Source of the DNA: Tetracladium setigerum | Lineage: Eukaryota > Ascomycota > Leotiomycetes > Helotiales | Length of the DNA stretch: 64,000 bases | Reading direction: 5' to 3' | Assembly: GCA_031472005.1 (NCBI GenBank) | Contig: PZJY01000012.1 | Coordinates: 1,302,001 to 1,366,000 of the forward strand | In this document: positions 24,544 to 35,800 of the stretch, one piece after another | How positions within the stretch are numbered: the stretch's first letter is position 1 | How the letters are laid out: every line of letters begins with the position of its first letter | Notes under the pieces: model-generated | Told to the model about the DNA's origin: nothing | What the model saw: the letters and a program-made list of their open reading frames with translations, nothing else | Database searches by the model: none | Translations under genes and position numbers: made by a program

Positions 24544-26312
24544 TCAACTTTCATCAACCCACCCAAGCGCCTCTCCCATCTTCACCTTCTGCCCCTTCTC
24601 CACGGCCCAATTCCATCCTCCCTTCCGCTTTGCCTTCTCTCCCATCCATCCTTCGTCAAGACTAGGTCTCTGTCCCTTGGGCGCTTCAAAGACCAACACC
24701 ACTGTGCTTCCTAATTGGAATCCACCCATCTCCTCGCCGCGTCTTAGCGCGTGACCGTGAAGAATTGGGCTCGCTGCTTCATATGTAGCTTCGGCAAAAC
24801 CGCTGTAGGGCTCGCCTCTAGCCGATGCTTCTTCGGCAGCTCGATCGGCCGCCGTGTCAGTCGTGAGAGAATTAGTCCTCAACTCGCGATCGAAATTGAT
24901 CTTGATGGATCCGACATTGGTGGCACCGACTGGTGTGAATGAAAAGAATCCCCATCTCCATCTTCCGAGTAAGACGACTCGCTCGTTTAGTGTGAAAAGC
25001 CCGGGAGTGTTCGTTGGAGATATGGAGAGACGCTGTAAAGTTCGCCGGCGAAATGTCGACGCTTCTCGGCGACCCAGGCTGTGGGCGAGTGGAAGCGGTG
25101 GTAATCACCTGGTGCGAGGTATACTACAATATAATACAATTCCGTCTTATGCTCGGAGGTGAGGAGGGAATACCAAGGCTTATCTCCTCGCGCAAGATCT
25201 GCTCGAGCTTCGGCTTCGGATGCAGCTTCCGGTTTCGTGGAAGCATCATCCGTTTTCGTGCCCTTCTTTTGAGATGGGCCAGAGAGTAGGTCTGGTAAGG
25301 TGTATGTGATACCGTTGACAGTTGCGAACTCTGCGTCCTGCTTGATGACATCCTCATCTCCATCCTTGTGACTTGGAGTACTTTGGTTGGGTGCGTTCTT
25401 TTGGGCCGAGAATATGTTTGTTGGATCCGAAGGGTTCTTACTTGTTTCCGATGTGCTTGTTCCAAGAAGAGCATCCAGGCTGTAGGTCATGCCTTTAACC
25501 TGCTCAACCTCTCCACTCTCGATCTTTCCAAATTGAAGAACTCGACCATCTGATGGAGATAGTAGGGCATTTAGATTTGGGTCGAGAGGTCGGGCTCCAG
25601 GCTTTAAGGTTCGGTAGAAGAATGAGGCAAGATTGGGGTATACATGAAGATCGGGTTCTGAAACTTCGGAAAGACTGAGATTGATTAGTTATAGTTTTGG
25701 ACGGGGTATTAGAGTTTCAGTACTTGACGCCAAATATCCATGAATATAATTTGAACCCAGGAACACGCAAGTAGTATGGTATTTCCAATTCGTTAAATCT
25801 TCCCCAGACTCGCGAAATTGCCTTCAAAGGAAGAGTTGACATAATCTGGATTTGCCTGGGAATGTTAGCCCTTTGCCGATGCCTGTATGCTTTGCGCTCA
25901 CGAACCATGGGCCAGTTGGTCTTATCCTCTCCCTCTTTTTCGGCCTCCCTCTTGAATCCAATTCATCTGCCCCATTGCCTGTCCCCTTGGAATTCACAAT
26001 TCCATCGTCTCCCTCGTCTACCAACCGTGCCTTCTCTCTTTCGTTCACTCGATATAGTTGCCCCAATCCTAGGAATCCAATGCCGAGCACAGCTGGTATT
26101 GGGTACCATTTGATCTTTGTCTCGCCCAGAGCCTTCCGTAATCGGTTGCCAAAGGAGTCTTTGTAGTTTGGACGTTGCTGGTAGAGTCTATTGGAGGTGG
26201 AAAAGAGGCGACTTCGGCAGGAGGACGGTTGTGAGAAAGCCGACGTGCGCTTGACGCGTATGAAAGGGCCAGTCTGCGGACGGGCATACTTTAATAAAGG
26301 CTTGCTCGCCAT
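24544..26312 (-). CDS. psd1: Mitochondrial phosphatidylserine decarboxylase Psd1
   Basis: Inner-membrane enzyme making phosphatidylethanolamine from phosphatidylserine. Basic presequence (MASKPLLKYARPQTGPFIRV), one membrane helix (WYPIPAVLGIGFLGLGQLY), then IMSTLPLKAISRVWGRFNEL, NPNALLSPSDGRVLQFGKIE, YYIVVYLAPGDYHRFHSPT and the autocatalytic LGST motif (FQLGSTVVLVFEAP), where self-cleavage makes the pyruvoyl group. A species-variable hydrophilic insert (about residues 255-330) splits the domain. Exons 26312-25906, 25855-25724 and 25674-24544; the first donor is GTTCGT. One base is missing around CCCGGG at 25000-25005, before LFTLNERVVLLGRW. Corrected length 556 aa. Confidence 0.93.
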
Positions 26313-26654
26313 TTTGATAAATGTGTTGTTGACATATAAAGCACAAGTATCGGATGGAATTGAAGGAGTTCATGCATTGATGACGAGTGAGTGAGTGGAA
26401 AGTTGGGACCGTCCTTGTTTCTGCCACTCCACCGCCCGACCTGCAGGGGAGCTTGCTGATTGATTGTTACCTTGTTAGAGAACACATCTGTACTCCGATC
26501 AATCAACACCAACACTTATTTCTTCCGTCGCAGCCCTTGAATTTTGATGTAATGATTATTTGATATACCCTCCACCCTCGTTTGCTTCTTTCTCCTTCCT
26601 CTCTACCTACAAGATTTACCACCCTCTTCGCAAGGCAAGCTTGCTATTTCCGCA
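26313..26654. promoter_or_regulatory. Divergent intergenic region, psd1 / Herp-like gene
   Basis: 342 bp between start codons of a mitochondrial lipid enzyme and an ER quality-control protein. No clear stress element recognised. Confidence 0.4.
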
Positions 26655-29018
26655 ATGGCGCAACCAACCGATAGAACCGCCCCATCTGCGCCAACGAGGG
26701 ATGAAGAGCAGCCAGAACCGTTATCGTTCACTCTACAGGTGCTATCCCCATCCGTTGGAGTATCCATGCCGCTGCTGTTTCCCCAATTGCCAGCAACGAC
26801 AAGTATCAAGGAGTTGAAGGCAAAGATTCGTGCCGTTTTGCCCTCGCGACCAACGGACGAGAACCAACGCTTGATTCATCGTGGTCGGATGCTTGGAAAT
26901 GAAGCAGATACCATGGCAAATATCTTTGGTCTTGAAGCTGTAGGTAACTTCTCTGGTTGTAGAATATACGACTGATTTCTTCTAGCTTCAACATCCACAA
27001 TCTCAAACCCTCCATCTTGTACTTCGTCCAACTGCACCCGATGGACCTCCTACGACAAGCGCGCCTCTTGCCGGACCACAAACACCTTCCGGACCTCCAA
27101 ACCCCCCGCAAGCTCCTCGAATTACACCTAGCCATCTAATCGCCGGTCTTCAACAGGCACAGCGAGAAGCGGTAATTCAAAATGTTGAGCAAACAAATCA
27201 AGCTCTTATGCGCCAGATCAATGCAATGACCCAGGAAACCCAACGTCTCGCTGAATCGCTAGGCTCCCTTGACCAAACATTCCGAGCAACCATAAACCGA
27301 ACTGGAACTGCGGCGAACCAACAGGCTGGACAATTACCTGCAGATGCACCTCAGAGACAGCCACAACATATGCCGAGTTCTGTTCAAGCATTGATCAATC
27401 AACAGCAGCGAGAGCGGGCAGCTGAAGGTAGACACGGAGTCCAAGGGGTCAACCTGGGTTTGGACAGCCGCCATTCTCGGGGAGATCTAGTCCAAATCCT
27501 CAATCCGATAGGGTAATGACTTATACAAGAGAAGAGGTTGGTCCAAATGGAGAACGTACAATAGTGCATGAAAGTACAAACTTTCACACCACTGCTCACC
27601 ATATGAATCAACACGCTCATCAACACGCTCATCACAATCAACACGGCCATCAACACGCTCATCAACTTGCTCATCAACACGCTCTTCATCAGGCTCGTCA
27701 ACTCGCCCTTCCACAAGCGCACCAACACGGTCATCCTACAGAGCTCGGTCATGTCTTGGCAAATGGTGCTAGATACACCCACAATCCAATTCCAGATCTT
27801 ATGGCTCATGTTCAAGCACGTGCAAGAGCTGCCAGGTCTCCTCAACGTATTGCTGGACAAGATCAGGGTCCAATGGAACGTAGTGCTTCCAATCCGACTT
27901 ATGGAAACCCTCCTCTTATTCAAGGACACCCGACAGCTGCCACTGGCTCAAATACTCCGACAAGTGACGGACCAGAACATAACAGAGCTCAACATCTTGG
28001 CTTTGGTGCCTCCCCCTCTACTGCTCTACACCCAAGCTTTGGTACCGCATCACCTGTTGCTCACCTACGGAACCCTTCTGGTGCACCTACAGTATACCTT
28101 TTGTCGTCACCGTCAGGTCCTCGAGCTCTTCTGGTCACAAATCAAGACACTTTCTACTCCCGATCAGCACAGCCAGTGAGCCGACCAGTGGGTCAAACTT
28201 CAGAATGGAGACCTGTTGGACTTCCAGAGTACCGAAACAGAGCAGCAGGAAGAGGGAATCGGAGAAATAATCGCCAAGAACAAGCGAATCCCGTCGTGCA
28301 TAACGCTGCAGTTCATGCCAATCCACAAGCTGGTGCGCTAGGTGCAAGACTAGTGCCTCTGCTTTGGTTGGTTATTCGCCTAGTTGGCTTCGTCTGGTTC
28401 TTTACATCTGGCAATGCAAGTTGGTCGAGATGGCTGATGATCAGTGGGCTTGCCTTTATTGTATTCCTCGCTCAGACTGGCATCTTCAATGGCATTGCAC
28501 ATGATTTATGGGCACCTATCAGGGCTCATCTTGAGGCTTTGATTCCACTGGCGGGCCCTGATGCAGCCTTGGTCCCTGCTCAAAATGCAGCGCCCATCCC
28601 CCAAGTTGGGCCAGCTCCTCCAGCAAATGCAGCACCACAAGAACGAAGACGTGGAGAACCCCAACCACACGAATTAGCAGCGCGTATCATTGAACAGCGT
28701 CGACAACAACAAGGGTGGCTCTTGAGGCACATGCGTCGGATAGAGCATTCTTTACTTTTGTTCCTAGCAAGTTTGATCCCAGGTGTAGGCGAGAGACACA
28801 TTGCTGCTCGGGAGGCAGAAGCAAACGAGAGACAGCGACTTATTGATGCTGCTGCGGCTGCTGCAGAGGCTGCAGAGGCTGCTGCAAATGCTGAAGTAAA
28901 TGTTGAGACGAACGGTGAGACTGAGAATGTGGAGGCACAAGAAGGCCAACAGCCGAACGCAGAACCTGGACCCGGTCAAGTCGACCCTCCAGTAGTAGCA
29001 CCTTTGATAGATGTATGA
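26655..29018 (+). CDS. ER membrane ubiquitin-like domain protein, Herp/Usa1-like (HRD/ERAD)
   Basis: Likely scaffold of the HRD ubiquitin ligase in ER-associated degradation. Residues about 23-112 form a ubiquitin-like domain (LSFTLQVLSPSVGVSMPLLF ... LIHRGRML ... QTLHLVLRP). A Gln-rich linker, a remarkable His-rich stretch, and two close membrane helices follow (LVPLLWLVIRLVGFVWFF and WLMISGLAFIVFLAQTGIF), as in Herp. The tail has an amphipathic helix and an Ala/Glu-rich coil. Exons 26655-26939 and 26986-29018 (46 bp intron). One G is missing at 27445-27448 (GGGG, expected five). Corrected length 772 aa. The domain order is the evidence for Herp/Usa1; the exact orthology is inferred. Confidence 0.8.
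27595..27735 (+). repeat. Tandem repeat coding an alternating-histidine tract
   Basis: Imperfect 6-12 bp units built on CAACACGCTCAT encode a run in which His occurs at almost every second residue (NQHAHQHAHHNQHGHQHAH and onward). It lies in the Herp-like coding sequence between the linker and the membrane helices. Confidence 0.9.
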
Positions 29019-29492
29019 GTTTGGCTGGATACAGCGTTTTGCTTTAGTTGTGTATCGTTATTACTAAAAGCAAATTTCTGGGGCCCGTTGAAGGGCTCTC
29101 TATTTTCAAACTACATTATCAGTCGCTCTTGTCGTAAAAGTGCAACATCTCTGGCTAGATCTATTTTACTTATCGGAAGTCAACTCGCTTAACGTGACAA
29201 TCACAACTAATGGCAGGCATGTACGGAGTAGGAAACCTCGAATCTTATGAAGAAACTCGCTTGGTCCTACCCAGGTGTGATAATAATGAATTTAGAGGAG
29301 GTATTCTTTACCATGTGCGATCTATCCAGTCTTGAAGGAGATTTGGTTGAGACCACTTCATGTTAATGTTGCCGTCAAGCATGCTCTCCCAGATCCCGTG
29401 CCTAGATTAATTTGATAAAAAAAATGGCTTAAAGGGCAAAAGAAACACCCATAGAATTCTGCTACAGTATATCAAATATCTATCTATCCACA
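29019..29492. other. Convergent intergenic region, Herp-like gene / drs1
   Basis: 474 bp between stop codons, carrying the two 3' UTRs. Nothing else seen. Confidence 0.45.
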
Positions 29493-32004
29493 CTACTTCT
29501 TCCTCGCAAACTTGCCTGGTCTGGCCGCCGGTTTCTTTCCCCCGGCAATTTTAGCCTTTCCCTTATCCTTTTTCTTCCCTTTCTTGAAATTTTCTACTGC
29601 TCCCTTTCCATCTCTCTCCGCCCTTCCCTTCTTCCACACCTTTCCTTCTTTCCTCTCCTCACTATCATCCAACTTCTTCTTATCCTTATTACTCAACTTT
29701 CCTCCCTTCTTCTTCGTCGCGCTCTCCCCATTCAGCTCCGCTCGCCCAGCTTGCTTTGCCACCGTCTTATCATGTTCACTCTCGAACCAAGTTCTCCTTG
29801 GTCGTCCCTTAATCTCATCTTCATGAATAATGATATTCTCTCCCCTCTTAACCTCCATCTCGGCTTGCGAAAGGATCTTATCCTCTTTCTCTTCCTTGAG
29901 AATCTCTTCGATCTCCTCTTCCATATCAGTGACTTTGTTCGCCCACTTATCTGCTTCGGAAGCTTCGATCACTCGACTCGTGATCTTTGCTCCTTGGCTT
30001 TTACCGCTCTTGACAGCTGCTTTGACGACCTTACGATCTGTTTCGGCGGCAAGAGTACATGCTCGACCTTGGCGACCGGCACGAGCTGTTCGTCCGACTC
30101 TGTGGAGGTAGATCTCGTGGGACTGGGGTGCTTCGTAGTTGATGACCGTATCGACACCTTTGATATCCAGACCTCTGGAAGCGAGATCAGTAGCCAGAAG
30201 AAAAGAAGCTTTGCCATCACGGAAGGCTTCCATGCTTGCAATACGCTGTTGCTTGTTAGTTCTCATCCTTCTTGAAGGAAAGGGGAATTCTTACTTGTTC
30301 TTGACTCATGCTACCATGCAACTCAGTGGCTTTGAGACCGACCAGACCGAAGATAACTCGCGCTCTGTGAGCTTCCTTCTTTTGACGGAAGAAAACAATT
30401 ACTCGATCGGTATAAATATTCTCACACAGGTAAAGCAAGTATCCCATGCGCTTTGTCTCTCTTCCAGGACGCAGACGGATGAACTCTTGTACAAGAGTAA
30501 CCACAGTCTGCTTTTGAGAATCGACAAGAAGTCTGACGGGTCGATTGAGCCCAACACGAATGAGGTTGTCGACGGAGGAGGTCATGGTGGCGGAGAACAA
30601 CATAGTTTGTCTTGACTTGGGAATAGTAGTCAAAATCTCGTTAAGTTCATCAGCGAAACCAGCTTCCAACATTCGATCAGCTTCATCCAGAACCAAGATC
30701 TCCAGCGTATCGACAGTGAAACTTGGCGAATTACGCATGTGATCAATAAATCGACCAGGAGTTGCAATGATAACATCTGGACGAAGTCTGAGTTCCGCCT
30801 CTTGGACCTTGAGACTCAGACCACCGACTGCTAAACAAAACTTGATGTCGGTATGGCTTGCAAGCTTGGTAGCAACAGCGTGACATTGAATAGCCAACTC
30901 ACGAGTTGGCATGAGAATGACTACTCTGCTGGTTGGAACTTTCTTTGGTCTGTAAAGAAGTCGTTCTAGAACTGGAACAACAAATGCACCAGTCTTTCCC
31001 GAGCCTGTTACAGCGCCACCGACAACGTCCTTTCCAAGCAGCGCAACGGGTATAGTTTTCGCTTGAATAGGAGTAGGCTTCGTGAAACCAACAGCAGCAA
31101 GACCTCGAAGAATTGGTCGCGAAAGTGACATTCCCTGGAAGGAAGAGTATGCAGTTGGTTGTGCTCCTTTCTTGGGCTTCTCTTCTGGAGCGAAGAATGC
31201 TTCTCGTCGAGCTGCCTCTTCTGGATCTTCATCGTCCTCGTCTTCGACGTCAGATCCTCCCATATCAAGATCATCTGGATGTGGTGCCGGACTTGCAACA
31301 GAGTCGTTATCGGAATTATCTTCTCCATCTTCGCCGTCCTCCCCCATTTCCTCATCTGACCCAGGTACTTTTTCGTCGCCAGATTCCTCCTCATCCGAAC
31401 CAACTCCCATTCCAAATCCATCTGGAGCCAAAAACTCGTCGTCTCCATCCTCCAAAACCAATCCCTCTATGTCATCATCCTCAGCCTCGTCATCTCCTGC
31501 GGACTCGTCCTCGCTGTCCTCGTCTACTTCAACGGCCTTTGCAACTGGCTCGCCATTCTTCCCTTGCTTCGCTCTCCTCCTTGCAATAATATCATCAATA
31601 TCAACCGCCTTCTTATCGCCCACCTTCGCAACATTATACGCCTTCTTCGCACCCTCGAATCCCCAGCCCTCAAACTCATCTCCCAAACCCTTCTCTCCAG
31701 CATCCTCAATCGCAAACTCAAAATCCGAGTCCATAGCTCCATCATCCTCATCTTTCGCACCCCAGATTCCTTCCTCCTCTACATCTTCTTCGTCGTCCTT
31801 ATTTTCTCCCTTTCCCTTCTTTGCCTTCTTGTTCTTCTTCTTCTCGGCCGTCGTCGCAGCTATCGAGTCGCGCTTTCGCTTTTTGGACGATATTTTGGGA
31901 GATGGTGGCAATTCTTCTTCGTTGAAATCGGTGCCGTCATCTTCGTTATCGGAGAGAGTGAGAATGAAATCCTCCTCTGCAGATTTCTTGGTGGAGGGGG
32001 CCAT
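29493..32004 (-). CDS. drs1: ATP-dependent RNA helicase Drs1 (DEAD-box, 60S ribosome biogenesis)
   Basis: Nucleolar DEAD-box helicase for large-subunit rRNA processing. An acidic N-terminal third (many Asp/Glu/Ser runs) precedes the helicase core: Q-motif region GFTKPTPIQAKTIP, motif I TGSGKTGAF, Ia PTRELAIQ, II LDEADRML, III FSATMTSS, and C-terminal motifs ATDLASRGLD and HRVGRTARAGRQG. The tail is Lys-rich (KKKGGKLSNKDKKKLD, KKGKKKDKGKAK), typical for Drs1. Start at MAPSTKKSAEEDF (32004). Exons 32004-30295 and 30245-29493 with one 49 bp intron between GSMSQEQ and RIASMEAFRDGK; 820 aa, no frame errors. Confidence 0.95.
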
Positions 32005-32854
32005 TGTGAAAGATTTGGTGTTGTGAAGAAATCTGGAGGAATTTTGTAGATCCTGCAAGGTCAAAAACTTTCTTGGGTATATTCTGCCGGAAAAGGCAGG
32101 GGCGGTGAAGGATTGGAGGGGTGTTTGCTTATCAGCAACTCCTCAAGCACGATCTCGCCCCTCTCTTCACCAGATCTCATATTCTCGCACAGAACATCAA
32201 AACGAGAATATCAATAAAATAGGTATTTAATGTTGTTTTTGTTGATACGATTACAAAAGTGACGAACTTCCAGAGTATTTAAGTCCTGACTGAATGATAG
32301 GCCGGTATCAGATACAGATATTTCTACATGAGGTACGTTTAGATTAAAATCACTATCTGTTGCGGTAAAGAAACTATGTTTCGCTCAATTTTGTTAAAAC
32401 TTTTTTATTTGACTGATTGACTATCTACAAATGAGAAGCCTGAGATCCAGCGCAAGTGAAAATCGAAAATGCACTGGTTGCGTAAGATGCAACCCGTGTC
32501 CAGTGCGTGACAGCTTTGCGGGTTCTTGCCAGGAAGTGCAGCTTGATGAATGGGAAAAAAAAAGAAAAAAAAAAAGAATCGTACAAAGATGGTCTCTTTT
32601 TCTGTGCCCAGTGCAAGAGATCTATCCTTAAATGAAGCCAGCAACCACCCAGAGAAGGTAGTAAAAGGTTCGACCGAACAATCGAGATAATTCCTAGATG
32701 CTAGCACTCCAGACCATGGAAGGTCTAGATGGCCATCATACTGGCAGGATAGGTAGATCGCAAATGGCGCACAGAGTATATAAGGCCGCGAAAGATGCAA
32801 ACCAACCCCAAGTCATGGCAAAGAATCGTTCAGTGACCAGGGGGAAAAGAGAAA
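32005..32854. other. Intergenic between drs1 and the PPHL/GNAT gene
   Basis: 850 bp with the drs1 promoter next to 32004 and the 3' UTR of the GNAT gene on the right. Holds an A-rich tract (32554-32575) and a perfect plus-strand TATATAAGG at 32777-32785 that points into the 3' end of the minus-strand GNAT gene. No gene supported. Confidence 0.4.
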
Positions 32855-35800
32855 TCAAATGAAAGGACCAAAGCCACCTTCCTGTAAGCAAATGAGCGAG
32901 AAGGTGACTAGATCAACGAAACGAGCGCTTCCATGCTTCTTTGAAGTCCGGACTGCATTGCTGAGACGCGCCTCTGGATTTTCGCCAAAGAAGAATTTAG
33001 CCAAGAATTGCCGAGTTTGGAAGAACTCAGTCTCATCATTCTTGTCCACAGGTAATTGGAAGAACAATTGGTGCCATCGATCAGGATTGTTTGGAAGGTA
33101 TCGCTGGTCGTTGCTAGGATCAATCCATTTGGCTCCATCTCGGAAAGAGTAGGCAGGATTGATGATAAGGAGGAGACGATCGAGCAGATTACGGCCGACG
33201 CCTTGCTTCTTGGAGTCAGGTGCCACATACAAGTGCAAGTTTGCGTTGGTTCGCGAACGCCCATTGAAAGAAGTCGCAGCACCAAATCCGAAAGCCTGAG
33301 ATTGGGCAAAGGTGAATCCGATGACGGTCTCGTGTTGCGGAGTTACGACCTTCTTGAGCTTACGACCTTGAGCGTCGACACTGGGGGGCAGCTACCCTTG
33401 ACAGCAACGATGAAGGGCAACTTATTGGCCTTGCAGCCCTGAAGAAGGAATTTGATGTCTTGCTCGGTGACGTTCTCTTGATCTTCGGGAATGATGGTGT
33501 TGTTGACGTAGTAATTGTAGATATTGGCGATACCTGCAGTGTCCTTGTTGGTAGCGGGACGGATGTACATATCGACCTTTGGGGAGAAGGTATTAACTTC
33601 CTCAGGTTGCTCGGCGTATTCCATTCGGCGCTGTGCATATTGTTGAGCAATTTGTCGTTCATTGGCATGTTTTTGCTTCAAGGTCTTTGCCAAGAGCTCA
33701 GACTCCAATTGGGCGGTTTGCGTAATACGCTTATCTTCAGTTGCGGGTTCAATGGCTGCGATATTTAGTCAGTAATCTGTATTGAATAAGGTAGAAGTTT
33801 CTTACTTGGATGAGTCACCGTATGGATTGGTCCTCTCAATAAAACTTCTCCCCGGGTGATGTGGGTGCCTGTGAGAAATTCCGGTAGGGATGTATCAACG
33901 GCTTTGGATGGAATTGGCAGAGTCCCCGACCATTCTTTGATGTAATCCGAGGCATAACTATTATCGTGGACTTCCCTATCGTCCCAATGACAAGCTGCCA
34001 AAAAAAGAAGATTAGCACTCGACTGCGGCATGAGATGGAAAACTTGAGAGCGGCTCAAAGCACATCAGGGGGAAAACTTACGAGGAGGAATCCATTTATT
34101 ATCATAATCGAGGAGCTCATCGGCTGGGTCACGGCCTTGAGTGGCGCGAATATTTTCCTTTGGATTTGGAATGCCATCATCGCTAATTCTGTCATCAAAA
34201 CTGTTGCGATCAGCAATGGATGATTGCGATTCTCCCGTAGTATGCGCGAGAACTTCGGCGGTCAATGGGACAACAGGAGCTGCGACGGGTGTATTCTTGG
34301 ACTTCAACGTGTTTAAGAATGCCTCCTTTGCCGTGTTCTTTTTTTGAAGAGCCGGGATTTGCAAATGAGGCGGTAAGTGGGTTCCAAGTGAAGTATCCTT
34401 GCTGGCCTCTGAAGTGGTCAGATGCAATTTATCGATCGGCTTCTGCGACGATAGATTCTGCGTAAAGGTGACCGGAGTTTGTAAATGAGGAGGTGAATGA
34501 TCATCTACATGAGAGATTCTCTTGCTGTCAGACACAGGTTCCAAGCCCAGGTTTTCTGCAGGCTTTCGAGAATATGTGTTGCAAGAACGATCAATCAGAT
34601 ACTGCAGATGTGGAGGCAGGTAGATTTCGGAGGAAGTGTTCTTCTGGACACCAAAGGTAGTTAGGGGTAGGTTTTCCGACGACTTTTGAGTACTAGTATG
34701 GACATCGCCATGCAAGTGCGGAGGAAGATTCTCTTCCAAAGGAGCCTTCTTGCCAATATCCGAACTAGCCAAAGGTGATTTTTCCAATGACTTTTGAGAA
34801 GAGATGGCCTGCTTCATGATGGGTTGGGTATCAGGTAGACGGATGCCATCTTCCTTTGGAAGTGCTGAGTGAGTGTGAGTGTGGATAGGTTGATGAAGGG
34901 AGCTCTCCTCCTTTGGGAGTACTGTGTGAGTATAGCCATGAACGAGGTCGTTTTCCTTTTCTGCAAGTGCCGTGGACGGTGTGTCGAGCTGCCCAAGCAC
35001 GACGGATTCAGTCCACACTTGCATTCCCTCGCGTCGCTCTGACATAAAGTCGTTTAGCTCCTCCTGTTTGATCGCCTGGCCACTATATGTTTGACCCTTT
35101 CCACCAGGAGCACGAGCTTGAACAGAAGCCATGAAGTCACCAGGGGTAACATTGGCAAGATTCCATTTTGGATTATTGAACGGATCAATAAGGAGAGGAG
35201 AGCGTCGGACTTTTGCAGAAGGGGAGGTTGTCGGTGGCGAAACAGCTTTTGGTTTGCCATATTTATGAGCAATCACGGAAACGCGGTTCTTTCCAAGAGT
35301 AGCCATAAATTCATCCACGCTTGCAACGCCAAGTGCCCGTAGTGATTGGCTATGAGAGACCGACGATTGAATCGATGAGGGCTGATCGGCACCCAAGGTC
35401 GTGGTTTGTAGCTTTAGCAAGCGTTCATACTCGTGGCGCTTGGCATGCTCAGCGGGAGTCCATTCGTGGGGAAATCCGGTTGGCTTGACATAACTTCGTA
35501 AGATCGAAAGCTCAACAGCGGTGAGAGTTGCAGCAGAGTTCTTGGTCTTCTGGCCATTGTCGTTCTGCGTAATAGTCTCATTGGTAGAGGGGGTCGGAGA
35601 GTGCAGTAGGGGCTGTTTCGTGGCTGTATACGGCGAGACGCCGCTAGAATCACTCGTGGTGATCTTTGATCTAGCAGCAGTGATATTTTGAGAGTCAGAA
35701 ATAAATTTAAGATGACCCTGGTCCTCCGACCATTGCCCATGCACTGCAGATGCTATCTTCTGAGGTTGTTGACGGTCAACCGAGGAAGGAGGAGAGGTGA

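Noticed and set aside
27595..27735. CRISPR array or transposon end at the CAACACGCTCAT repeats
   Set aside because: Short repeats without spacers, inside a continuous coding frame; simple repeat expansion fits.
31082..32026. Plus-strand 314-codon Ser-rich frame opposite drs1
   Set aside because: Antisense of the acidic Asp/Glu/Ser-rich Drs1 N-terminus; its Ser/Pro-rich composition is what that antisense produces, and there is no domain.
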